From: Toxoplasma gondii ME49
Taxonomy: Eukaryota; Apicomplexa; Conoidasida; Eucoccidiorida; Sarcocystidae
Direction of reading: 5' to 3'
NCBI RefSeq assembly: GCF_000006565.2
Contig: NC_031475.1
Location: 4,883,601 to 4,947,600, forward strand
DNA: 64,000 bases
Made by a program: the position numbers and the translations under genes. Position 1 is the stretch's first letter. Each line of letters begins with the position of its first letter. The notes below the pieces were generated by a model. That model made no database searches. It saw nothing but the letters and a program-made list of their open reading frames with translations, and had not been told where the DNA came from. Positions 36,301 through 48,400 of the stretch are shown one piece after another.

Positions 36301-39300
36301 ACGACGCCGTGCAACATCTCCGGGAGCAGTGCGGCCTTGCCCCAGACCCCGTTGTCTCCCGCCTGCTGTCTAGACACCCGCGCCAGGTCCGCCGAGAGGC
36401 TTCAGAAAGCAAGAAGGCGGCGCAGGACTCCCAGAAGAGGGAAGGCGAGAAAGCGGCTTCAGCTGCGGGGGCGGGGGCACAGGACGAGGGTGAAGGCGGC
36501 GAGAAGCGAGAGCCTCGTTCGTCGGCGTCCATGGAGGGAGACAGCTCGCGGTCACTTGCTGCCGCCGAGAAGGCTGACGCCGTCGACTCCGAAGCGGAAC
36601 CGCTGAAAGAGAAGGAAAATGAGAACTCCCAGACTCAGTACCCACCGTCGCTGGCCGATGTCGAAGACTCTGTTCGTTCTAGCGCGTTTCAGAAGCTCGA
36701 AGACGCTCCGGAGACAGGACCGAAGGGCTCCTGTGAAAGACCTTTCCGCACAGAGAAGGAAGCAGGCCCTCTGGAGTCGCCAGACTCCGACGGATCTCCG
36801 GAAGACGAGGCGCTCTGGGACGGAGGCCCGCCCGCGACCGAGCGCTGGTGCAGCGCTCTAATTGGTGGGTGGGCAGCGGGTGCCAGACAGACGAGAGGGA
36901 AACACGGCATGCAAGAAAAGATTTCAGAAGACTCTCAAGAGCAAGCTCTGACCCGAGAGTGTCGGTCGACCACTGATGCAACGCCCGAGCTCAAGAGAGA
37001 GATCGCTGAGCCCGCGATGCGAGGCCTTACAGGAGACATAGGAGACAGGGATGTCGGGAGGGACCTGGTGGAAGCTGCGGGGGGGAGTACCCGCGATTCC
37101 TGGAAAAGTCTGCAAGCCGAGCAAGAGAGACTCGAGGATCTAACCATGCCTCACGTGGATATTCAGCGGCTGCCGCTCGAGTGGCCTCGAAGCCTGGCGG
37201 CTGTCTGCTCCAAGGTGAGTGAACTACGACGGAAGGCGAGGCGAAGAAGGAAAAGCGAAAGAAGCGAAGGAAGACAGAAGATAGGATGGAAAGCAGAAAA
37301 AGTAAGAGTAGCAAGAATCACAGATGACGGTTAAGAAATATCGAAAAGTTGAAACATGAGAGTAACGTGAAGAAGCCTAGAAAGGAGAGGGAAGGAGTGC
37401 AATACTTTCGGAGGCACACTGCAAAAAATGGTGTGTGGTTTCTGCTGTCGGTTCTCACGAGCTTTGGCCGACATGATAGTCATGCATCGTTACTCTTGAA
37501 AACACGAGCGCCCCAGTCCGATTATCTGTGTATCCACTCCTTCCTCACCGAGTAGGACTTTTCTTCCAAGTCTAAAATTGAAAAAGTGATGGAAGCGACT
37601 TTTCAATTCTATAGTAACGAAGTGATTCAACGGAGAGAGCTTTTTCTAGAGTACTTCTGATTCATTGCCGACGCGCGTTTGTCTTGTGCTGACAAGCGAC
37701 AGAATCCAGTCCCCGGTGCCTCTCAAGGGCGGAGCGACTCACACCAAACACTGTGAAGCACAACCCCTCGGCCCTCACGTTTGTTATGGCATTTCCCCAG
37801 CTTCGTTGAGCACAAAACGCGTGGAATGCTGTCCCATACAGGATCCAAGATTTCTCTTGAAATCTCGCTTCTGAGCTGCAGTGGCCTTTGCTCTCTACAG
37901 GCTCACGGGTCCGAGTCTCGCGTTCCGGTGCCGGCTTTCTCGTTCCACGTTCTTCTGCTGAGAAACAACTGCAGTTGTATGCAGGATCCCTGGTTACGCG
38001 TAGAACATCATTGATGTGGAACAGCCTTCGTTCTGGGCACCCTTCCTTCTTGCCTTCAGGCTCTGCAGCAACCCGATGCAGAGAAGTCACATTCCTCTCT
38101 GGTAGCGGGCGTCTGGGACACTGTCTGGGGCGCCTGTCGGCACTTGTGGACCTCGAAGAGGCCTCGTCTTTGCTTTGACAATCCAGACGAGCTGGGAGAG
38201 ACGGAGAGAGCAGAGGAAGGCGCTTCGAAGGGGAGTGAGGCGGCGAAAGAGGGCGGCGTCGGGGAGGTTCCGTCTCCAAGAAAGGCAGGCCGAGACTCTG
38301 ACTCCTCCTCAACTCCAGCAGGCACAGGCGACGAGACCAAGCGCGTGTCGTCTCCGTGCAAAGAAGCGTTGGAAGGCCACGACGAAGAGGAGACCTGCCT
38401 GGTGTGCGAGGCGCTCTGGGCAGCTGCGGCATCGTTTCCCGACGGCGAGGAGGAGTGGACGGCAGAGCGGCGGCCGTTTCGTCACTTTGGACGGTGCCCC
38501 GCGTATGCACTTTCTGGGGGAAAGTTTCGAGTTTCGCATCCGACCGACGTAGGGCCTTCCGCCATCCCTGTCGATCGGAAAACGGAACCTGAGATAGCGG
38601 AGAGGACGCCCCAGCGTCGCCTGCATCTCTTGCAGGGTGAAGGGCCTCAAGACAAGTCACCGCGCGACGAAGGCGAGGCAAAGTGCGAGTCTGCTTCAAG
38701 AGACGGGGAGCCCTCCGCCTCGGCTTCAGTGGAGAAGACTGAGGCGGCGGACGGGCGCGGCTCAGCTGGGGAGACAAAGGCCGAAGAAGACGCGTCAGAA
38801 GGTAGTCCGAAGAGCCTGGAGAAGAGGACGAGTGAGCGCCGAGTCGACAATAGTCGTGAACGCTTCTGGCTGGCGCATGCACACCAGCCCGTGGCTGTTG
38901 ACGTCTGGAGGCCGCCGCTGGCGCTGCTCGAGGAGCTCTTTGTCTCCGAGGTCGAACACGAAGTCGGCCGGTGGCGCGTGCAGGACATCCGCGACCGGCG
39001 CAGACAACGCGAAGAAGAAGACGAGAGAGAGGCGAGGGAGCTGCGCGAGCGCCTTGGGATGATTCAGCGAAGGAAGGCAGAAGCCGAGAAGGCGGAGAGG
39101 GAGGAAAGGGAAGATCCAAGAGATTCGACAGAAATCGAGGGTCTGTTCGAGGTCGACAGCTGGGAGGAAGAGTGCAGTCGACATGACGGCCGGCCTGGAC
39201 CCGCGGAAGACGAAAAGGAATCGCGAGACGGGAACTCTGCGGTCTGCGTTGCTTCTCTGGGGTCTGACTCATGTTCGCCGGAAGCTCCGAAGGGCGGCTC

Positions 39301-42300
39301 CGAAGGCGCCGAAACGCTCGGAGACGCGTTCACGCAGGCGGAAAAAAGTCTCTTTGAGAAAACAAGGGAGGAGGCAAAGAAACGATGTGTAGATGCCTGG
39401 AAAGGCGCTCTCGGGGAACGAGAGGCCCAGGCAGTGCGGTGGATCAAACGAACTCTGGGTGAGTGGTGAGACAGGAACTAGCATGAATCTCATGTTTCGA
39501 CCGGGTTTTTGCTGACAAGCTTGTTTTCTCTTCTCATGCGTCTCGCGGCTTTTCACAGCATCGATGCATGCTCTGTGCGCGGAGATCCCTGCTGCCTACA
39601 CAGGGCATTCATATGCCTACATGTAGATATGCATGTATTTTTGTATGCATGTTTGCATGTATGTATGTGTGTATGTGTGTATGCAGTTTTTTCCCTCTAG
39701 TCTGTACTAAAACGCACATGCGTGGCATGCGTAGAACGTATTTGCTTGCACATCGCTCCGAACCCGCTGTCTCTGCTTCTGTATCGTCGAATGGTCGATA
39801 CGGACTTCTCTCGCTGTCGAAATGTTCCTGTCTTGTCCGAGCTTGCTGTACGCGTCTCGGTGTCTACCTTACCATCAGTCTCAAATTCAGCACGGAATGC
39901 ATGACTCCCTTGTTTAGTGCTTACCTCAAAGCAACTTGGCTCTGTACACACTACAGGTTTGTTTACCTGCGGTTTCACCGGACTTCCTCCTTCGTCTGGG
40001 TCTGCCTTGTTTTCAGGTTCGCGTGCACTGCGTCGGGCGGCGTGTGGCCTGTCTCCGCTGCCTTCTGTCTCTTGTCACAAGTCTTCTCGCACCATGTCTC
40101 CCTGTGGGGCTGAACAGGTGACGGTGAAGGTCGAGCCTCAGGGTCACACTAGCAATCCCCCTGCGGTTTTGCCATTGACTCCGACGCAGACTCTCTCGCT
40201 GCGCTTCGTCAAAGGAACGGAAGAAGACGGTTGGGCGGTTTTCGCTGCGTCAGCCGAAAAGGAGACAGGGTATGGGTCGCCTGGGGCATCCGCCGAATCG
40301 CCTGAGGCGCCCAAAGAGGAAGAGAACGGAGGGGTTCCCTGCAAAGGAAAGGACCCCGACGAAGGCGGCGGTCTGCTTCGTCGGTTCCCTCTGGCGTCTC
40401 TTGGATTCTTCCACGGCTGCCGCCTGGCTCTCGAGCTGATGCGTGAGAAAGGAAAGTTCGACGCAGAAGAGACGCAGAGCAGGGAGTCGGAGGCGCCGGC
40501 CCCCGAGGAAGCCCGTCGACAGAGCGATGCGCTTCGCGAAGAAGAAGAAGAGCTTCGGTGTCTCCTCGCTCAGCACTCCGCAGGCGCGTCCTCCAGCTGG
40601 CGATGGTGGCGCGAATTCACTGCCGAGAAGGAAGAAGAGAACCTCGCGGTGTCGGCCCTATCCCAGCTGCCGCCGTTGTTCTCGCTGGCGGAACGCACCG
40701 GTGAGGCAGAGGAGGAAGCACCGGCGCCGAGCGAGGACGAGAAACCAGTCGAACGCACTCTGCCTTCCAGGACGACGCGCAGCTCACGGCTTCTCCAGGA
40801 AAAGCTCGCGCAGCTTAACGCTTCTCGTGCGTCTTCTTCCCTTGCTTCTTCTCTGGGCTCCTCAGCCCCGGCAACTCCACAGGCGGAGAACGGGAAGGCC
40901 GGCCGTGCTGGCGCCGGGGCCTCGCAGCGCGGGCCGGGTGGAGCAGCGACCGGACAGGGGCGTCAGGCCGGCTTCGGCGCTTCCAGTAGAAAGAAGAAAA
41001 TCCGGGTTCTGGTGGTGGGTCGAGACGATGTCTCGGACGTGACTCAGGACTGCAGGGAGTGGCTTCTCCGGCGTCTGCGGCTCTTCGGACCAAAGCGCGC
41101 GCGCAGCGGTGGGGCGGCTCCACTGGAGGGTCGGGGGGCAGATCTGTCGCTTTTGCGGGAGATGCGCGGAGAGACGCAAGCGAAGAGAAGGAAGGTCGAC
41201 CAAGCAGAGACCGGCGAAGAGACAGGGTCCGTAGGTGAAGAGACAGGGCCCTCAGGCACAGACAGACGCCCGGCTGACGAAGACGGGGGCGTTTCGTCAG
41301 TAGAGACTGCGGATGATGTTCGAGGAAGAGGGGATGTCAAGAAGACAGGAGGAGAAACGGGTATGTCTTCTTCGCCAACTGCGGGCGTCGTGGAGCGAGG
41401 AGAAAATGCATTTCAAGAAAGCAAGAGCGAAAGCTTTGAGAACTTCAGAGGCAGACGCCCAGAGGGCGAAGTGGGAACCTGGCGCGAGGGAGTGAGAGAC
41501 GAGGCGTCGTCAGAAAGAGTGGAGAAAGAGGGGGCCGATGCATGCAGTGCATGCAGACTCCGTTGTTCTGGAAGATCGAAGAAGGATCTTTCCTGCGGGA
41601 AAGAAGACCAGGAAGAGCAAGAAGACACCCCCCAAAGAGCAGTCGACGCCTCTTCATCTCAAGAAGAAGGGCCGGGCGCGGCAGTCGTGCGTGGAAAGCG
41701 AAAACGAACGGAACATGTGTCTCAGGTGTCTACTTCGAGTTCTTCAGGACGCGCTACGCGTCTACTGCTAGAACGCCTCTGTGAGCTGCGTGCTCACGCC
41801 TCAGGGGTCGGGCCGTACAGCGGCGGCGAGAGGCTTCTGTTGCGCTTTCAGCCTGAAGCCTCTTGCTCGGCGTCCCCGTGTGAAGAGAAATCTGAAGACG
41901 GAGGAGCTGACTCACGCGAGCCAGGCGGCGCGTGGAGCAGCGAAGGCGAAGATGCCAGAGGCCCCAGAGACCGCGAGGCATCCGCTCGGAGACACACGGT
42001 AAGAGACAGCGGGGCGCGTGGCGCTGAAGGGAAGTGAGTTTATTTTTCTAGGACATGTCCTGGGTGGCATTTGAAGTATCCAGCAACATTCGCAGGACTC
42101 TCGACTCCTCCTCAGGACCGCTACGTACACATGTGCGAACTTTTAAATAGTTATATACAGAGTACAGGAATACGTGAACACATGTAGACACATATTCACC
42201 CCTAAACGGGCGTATATATATATATATATATATGTATATGTATATTTATATATTTGTGCGTCGATGTAGCTATGGAGAAACGTGTGTTTGGCAATAGATC

Positions 42301-42747
42301 TCTGTATGTGTTGACATATGTGTTTGTATAATGGATTGTTCCATGAAGATGGGTCGCTTGGGCACTAGGACGCGGAGCTCGTGGAGTAGAGGTCATTTTG
42401 GCAAAAGAAACGTGAGTTTTAACCCCGACATGAATGCCTTTTGTTCTGTGCTCTCACAGGCAAATACGTACTCGCTTCGCCACCGTCGCCGCTGCTCTCA
42501 CTCGCCGGTTCTGAAGGGCCACCGCCAGAGTCCCTCCAGTTCTTCGCGTCAGCACGCCCGCGCCGCTGCCTACGCTGCTCAGGATGCATGCCGACAGAGG
42601 TCTCCCGACGCGTCTCCGTCTGATTCTCGCGAGGCGTTTTCCTTTTCGCTTTCCCATCTGCGAGGCGGTCGCGTTTTCGGAGGCAAAGGCTCCACCGCTG
42701 GCCTCGCTCACAGTCTGAATGCTGCATGCAGTCCGAGGCATCGGTAG
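33393..42747 (+). CDS. Very large unrecognised protein with low-complexity segments
   Basis: I do not recognise this protein. Exons 33393-37214, 38060-39458, 40017-41998 and 42460-42747 join in phase to give about 2,496 aa. The first three donors are GTGAGT, GTGAGT and GTAAGA. ATG 33393 is the first ATG; the open frame just upstream begins with GTG. The first 700 residues are rich in Gln, Ala and Ser (runs such as QLLQQRQQQEQKELLLRL near residue 65). More ordered islands appear later: KHVKALRPYFEATFAM near residue 710, LPLEWPRSLAAVCSK at the end of exon 1, VAGVWDTVWGACRHLWT at the start of exon 2, and HQPVAVDVWRPPLALLEELF before a long Arg/Glu coiled coil in exon 2. Exon 3 adds KKIRVLVVGRDDV and LLLERLCELRAHASG. 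The basic tracts and Gln-rich N-terminus suggest a nuclear, possibly transcription- or chromatin-associated protein, but that is inference. The final exon is the least certain part. Confidence 0.75.
39609..39687. repeat. ATGT/TGTA microsatellite in an intron
   Basis: Degenerate ATGT and TGTG repeats occupy most of the first part of intron 2 of the large gene (39459-40016). Their position outside the coding frame supports the splice model. Confidence 0.8.
42213..42255. repeat. (TA)n microsatellite in intron 3 of the large gene
   Basis: A TA run with two G interruptions, between exons 3 and 4 of the large unrecognised gene. Confidence 0.85.
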
Positions 42748-45436
42748 TTTCCTTGAGGACGAAATTGTCTGTGCGTAACTGTATCAAAGATTTGAAACCC
42801 TGCCAGGCTTTTTCTGCTGCGCGGTTAAGCAGCGACTGGTTGTTTTCGAATGGCATGTTGCTCGCAGGACTTTGCCATCTTGTGTTTCCTCAGAGTTTAA
42901 TTTGCGAACTGCCTCGCATGCGGCTGTGTGTAGCCTTCTGGAGGCAGCGGGAAACTTGCGGGTCACCACTTGTGGCAGGTTAATTGTCTCTTCTGCTTGT
43001 TTTTCCATCGATTCGTTTGTGTTCAGTTCTCTTTATATCGCCACTCTCTCCCGTCCACTCTCTATTGGTTGCTGTGTGTGTACTCTTCCGTTTTAGGGTG
43101 TGTACCCCGTGCGACACTTGCGCCTCTTTTCTCCTTTCAGAAGGGCTGGTGGCTTGTCTCCAAACGCTGCTGGCATTCAGCGTTCGAAAATGTGCTCTCT
43201 CGGCTCGCATTTTTTTTCTGGATGGGCTGTGCAATTGGCACCCTTTCCTACCCGCGTTTTTCCTGTCACGTCGCCGGGAGGCGTCTCCCGGAAGCGACTT
43301 TTTTCCAAGCTTACATGCACCAGGGAGCGACAGAAACCTGCTCTCTTGGTTAGACTCATTTTCGCGTGGAGTAGGAAGGACATTGTTTCCGAGCGACCCG
43401 CTTATTAAAAGATGCCAGAAACGCACCCTAAACCCTAAAAAGGCAACGCGGGCGACACGGACGCAAAGGGTTTTGAGAAAAGCACCGCATAATACTGACT
43501 GTAGCTTTCCTTAAAAACGTCCAAACAAATTGACGTGTTGTGACAGTGTCGTAGGCCACTAAAGGCCAACACACACTTGAGCACAATTTCAACGGCCTTC
43601 GTGTCAGTGGTTTCTTCGTTATGATCTCCATGAAGAAAACAGTATTTTGTGGAAACCGAGGGATCCCATTCTATAAAGTGTAAGAGGGAGTCTCTCTTCA
43701 GCCATTAGACGATTGCTTTTGCACGAGGGCAAGAACCTGCGTTGCTTGTTTTTCAGTTAAGGCCGGGAAGCCACAGCGGTGCGAATGCGAGTAACAAGCG
43801 AAATCTGGTCATACTCAGCCGTAGACTGCAGATTACAAACGCGACGAGTAGTGCATGTATTGTTCGCAATGAATTCCCCAGCCCTGCGGGACGAAGAGAA
43901 GTGATGCCAGCTCGCTTTGGCGGAGCTTCCCTTGAGCTATGAAAAAATGAGTGTCCGTTCCTGCGCAGGTGCATGTGTATGTTAAGCTTTACCTTCTGCG
44001 ATAGAAGATGTGTTTGTAGATACTTTGAATTTATTCTAGGTGACACTGGGAGAGTGACCGCAACGTCTCCCAGGGAAAGTAATTCTAGATCAGAGGGTGC
44101 GTGGTATCTGATGAGGCGCACGCTTGTAGGTCTCTGCAGCTGCCCGCGTTATGGCAGTCTTCAGCACGGGATCTACTCGGTATTGACAGTCTGACAAATG
44201 ATTAGCCGATCACACTTGAGAGCATTCGGAAAACAAATAAACTGTAACTGTTCCGTCATGGCTCTCTGCAGATATCGACACCGTGAGATAACTCGTCACT
44301 TCCCTAATGTACAGAACCCATCAGGATTGCAGGAGCTCGACACACGACACGCAGATCTTTGCTTCTGTGTGCACCTTCTCTGAGGCCTCTTGCCAGCAAA
44401 TTCTCTACCTACAGAAGCAAATCCGCAGTTCGTTCCTGATCCACAAATATAAGCTTATCTACACATGCATCCGGATATCCGAATATGTGTATGTGTGGGC
44501 CTGCTTGTTCAGGTAAAGGGCTATTCGGTGCACTTTCTGCCTGCTGTTGTGCTTGTGCAATTGCTGACGAAGACCCGTGGGAGAACCATTGTGTATATTT
44601 TCATGTGCTCGCATTTGCACGATAAATGCAAGCAAATCCTTTTCCAGCCTCTGTCCAGAACAACGTTGCTGCCCTCTCTGTGTGTCTACTACCGCCACGC
44701 GCTGCGCCAGAACTGCGTGTCCATTTTGCCAAACGAAAGAATTATTGACGCGTGGCTCCGTCACGAGACCAGAAACCTTTGAGAGAAAAACGGAATCTGC
44801 GGGCAAGGGGCCACCACGTGGCCGACGCCTGACAAAACACAGGCACAAAAAACCACACCTGCAGTTCTGATATCCAACAAGCGGGAACTGTGAATGAGCC
44901 CGCGGGCTCGAGAGGGGAATTATGTCAGTGACCTAGTTCGGTGCTAACAAATAGGCATATGCGTTTCCATTCAAGCCAACAGCCACCATACCTACACGCA
45001 AATTTTAAGTAATATAATAACAGTTTTTACTTTATAGGTCCGATGTGTCGAGACGGTTGAAGTTTCTCTGACAAGACAGTGCACTGACTCGGATACCCAG
45101 GAAACTTTCAAAGACGGCATAACATATTATACGAACCAGTTCTAGGAATACAGGAATTTCCATCTTAACTCGATTCTGCTGACACAATAGAAGGATCACT
45201 CCTTAAGCAAAGAACTCACAGAGAGTGCCCTTGAACTATTAGGGGAAAAGAGAATTTTCTGGGGTGGTTCGCCGCGGCTTCCACATGCAACCAGAGTTTG
45301 AGCGGAGTTTAGCGGGGAAACGCATAAGAGGAAGGCAAGGGAGAAAATGAAAGACGGCACATTTATATTTCCTTGTAGAATTCAGGGGAATCTGCAGTAC
45401 GTGTATCATTGGGTCTAATATGTATTTATAAATTAG
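42748..45436. other. Convergent spacer between the large gene and the GTPase
   Basis: This holds the 3' flanks of two converging genes. From 42748 to about 43400 the sequence is still GC-richer and has an acceptor-like TTGCTCGCAG near 42868 followed by about 35 open codons. An additional 3' exon of the large gene is therefore possible. From about 43500 to 45400 the DNA is AT-richer and I see nothing codable. Confidence 0.4.
43426..43440. repeat. Two interstitial telomere-type CCCTAAA units
   Basis: CCCTAAACCCTAAAA matches two units of the TTTAGGG-class telomere repeat used by Toxoplasma and many protists, read on the opposite strand. With only two copies this may be chance or a small repair scar, not a chromosome end. 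Confidence 0.5.
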
Positions 45437-48400
45437 TCACTTGCAATGGAAAGCGGATCGACTTGTCCGGTGTTTACCCTGCACATCGACGCCGCTGCAC
45501 ACAACAATTGGTAGACCAGAAGCCAAAAGTTCTCCACCAAATTCGCTGATGAACTGAAGGAGAACCAACCCTGTGTCGAAAGGCGCCAGAGTCACAGGTC
45601 CACTTCGCCCCCCCACTGACGTGGCGGCCTCCGAGAGAGAACGCAAACATCGGTTCTTTCTACCCGCCTGAAAACGAAGATGCAGAACAAGAGAGAAAGG
45701 ACGAAGAGACGAGGGAGAGAAGAAATGAAAAAAGAGGGAGAAAGGGTGAAGAGAAGAGAAAGAGACAGGAGGAAGAGTACAGAAAAGAAAGAGGAAAACT
45801 GAGGCAAAAGGATAGAAGAGAGGAAGGACGACGAAGGAGATAGGTCTGTCTGTCGGTAGCTGCTGTAAAAGCAGTTTTCGCGGAGTGGCGAAAGATGCAG
45901 AGAAGGGATCCTGTCTCAGATGATTACTCTCAGTACGATGGTACTGATCACACTAGCATCTGAATGGTTGTTTTCTCTCTGTGCTAATACGAGTGGTACA
46001 AGTGATCCAAATACTACGCCTAGAACATAACAGATGTGGAATAAGCTTGATGCCGTAGGATCTTACAGCCCAGCACTGTCGATCGAAAACGACCAAGAAA
46101 GAAAGCGGAATTGCTACACACACGGTTGGTTGCTTTCCGCTTCCCTGACAACAAGGTTGCCTTTCTCCCTCAAAACGTTGGTGATAAGGCATCTATTGCT
46201 CTCTTTCGGATTGACTTTGCAATGCCATGTTTGCCTTCTTCCGGAACAGAACGGATTGAGTTTCCCTCTGGGTGCCTTTACGAGAAAATTACACGTTTAC
46301 ACCAAAGGAGCAGAAAATCACGCATTCTCTGTTGATTCCAGCCGGCTATTATCGACGCGTGCACATACATATTTACATGTGCAAACATATACCTATATGC
46401 AAACTAATCTATTATATATATATATATATGCTCAGCTATAGACATGAATACTGCATATGTGATGGTATAGAAATGTGTGTCTGTGACAGCGTGCGACTCT
46501 CACAAGTCTGAAGTCCTACCCTGATGCAACTTCTTCTTGCGGTTGACGTTTTCCCTTCTTCCATTTCTCTCTCGCGTCTCTCGTCTTCTTTATCTGGCCG
46601 ACAGCGACGCTGAGCTTGAATTCCCCATTTAGTGACCCTGGAGCGAAACTGCATGCGCTCATTCACGCAGGCAAGCGCGTTTGCCGTGACGCCCATGAGC
46701 TCGTGCCAGGACGCCGACAGCGGGAGAATGGAGAGGACTTCCGCGGCCTGAAAACAAGCACGGAAGGTCACGAAAAAGCGAGATCAAACGAGAGGCAAAG
46801 ACGGGGGGTGGGACCAGGTACCGGATATGCACGATTGAACATTAAGGAGCTAGACAGAGGAAAAAGAGGAGACATGCAACCTGTATTGTAAGGTGTTCTC
46901 CGTCGTGCTTGAGTGTCGGGTGCCAATCCACAAAAGATGTCTAAAACGTTCAACGAAACAGACCTCTAAATTCAATATCTGACGTAGCCAAGCTCAGATC
47001 GAGGGTGGTATTCTGGATGGTGGATGGACGGCGTCCTAAACGTTTCACGAATTTTAAACGCAAAATTGAGAGTCCTCCAACTAGACTGGAAGCGCTACCT
47101 GAGGCGCCTTTCCCCTTGACGACCCTCCGTGTTTTCTCACAAGTTTGGATATGCGCGAACCACAACTGAACTTTCGAATTCCACGTGAGTAGCGCAGAGC
47201 CTGAATGTGGAGCTTCACCTATACAAGCACGATCAGTTTTGCACCTCAGCTAGTCTTTTCACCCTCGTTACGCTTGGGTATTTACCGTTCTACAGAAGAA
47301 TCAAGTCCGCGGCATGACAGGCGACACCACGCCCAAGGCTTACACACACACAGACGGCTGTCCTTGCTTGCGTTCTTCTCTCTATTTTAGGAGGAACAAC
47401 AGGTATAGTTATGGGTGACACAGGAGTGAATATTGGACTACAGGACGCAGACTACAGTGTTGCACAGTTTGGCTTTGAACTCTCTCGTCTAGAAGCCTGA
47501 GCCTCCTCCCGTGAGCTGTGAAGACTTTTTGGTGCCTTGCGTCTCACTTGTCGGACGGCATGCGTGTAGACGACAAGGGTGTTGTTTTTTCGGAGTTCCG
47601 ACGGATGCGCCAAGATGTGCAAACGACACCAGCAGGCCGCGACAGGCATGGGAAGGCTCGGAATAAGCTGCCTTCTGAAAGCGGCCTTGTTGAAAGTTTC
47701 CACTTGTTCTGCTTCCAGAGGCAGAGGCGAGGGTCGACACCCGAGATTCCCTCGCCCGCGCATGCATGCAAGGGGGCAATGCCCGCCGGCGCAGCGTCTC
47801 TCAGTCTCCTCTTTTGTCGATTCGAGAAAGCCACCTGGAAACAGACGCTGAAGCGCACCAGAGACACCAGAAGGAATAGAAGAAGGAGAGAAACACAAGT
47901 GAGATGCAGAAGGAGAAGAAGAGCAAGAGGAGAAGGTTGAAAGAAAGAGGAAGAACATGAGGAAGAAGGAAACGAAGAAGACCATGAAGGGGACGAAGAA
48001 GAACGAGAAGAAGAGCAGGAAGAGGAAGAAGACGGAGAGACAGAGGAAAAGCAAGAGAAAGAAGAGGAAGACGATGATGAACAGCCAGAAGCAGCAGATG
48101 ACTGTGGAGAGAAGAAAGGGGACTCGGCGGACTGGGAAAACGACGACGGTGATTGCTGAATATCGCACGACAGAGCATTCTTTACCGACTTTCCTGGATG
48201 CGTGGTCTGAGTCGGTCTGGTCTACGAAAAAAACGTTTGAGTTGAGGACCCTGAACACGGCTTCTGCCTCACGAACATCCAAAGCCTGAAACAACCTCCT
48301 TCGACCTTTCTTTCGTCTCCCGCCATGTTTCACTCTGATCACCTGTTCAGTGCTCTGCTGCTACTGTCTCTCGTGCGCATCCACTTCATCTTGCTTTCTC

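Noticed and set aside
37662..39272. 536-codon minus-strand ORF
   Set aside because: It is antisense to exon 2 of the large plus-strand gene, is Arg/Pro/Ser-rich as expected of a GC-rich shadow frame, and has no motif. The plus frame joins its neighbours in phase.
43400..43460. A chromosome end at the CCCTAAA units
   Set aside because: Only two units, with ordinary sequence and a complete gene on both sides.
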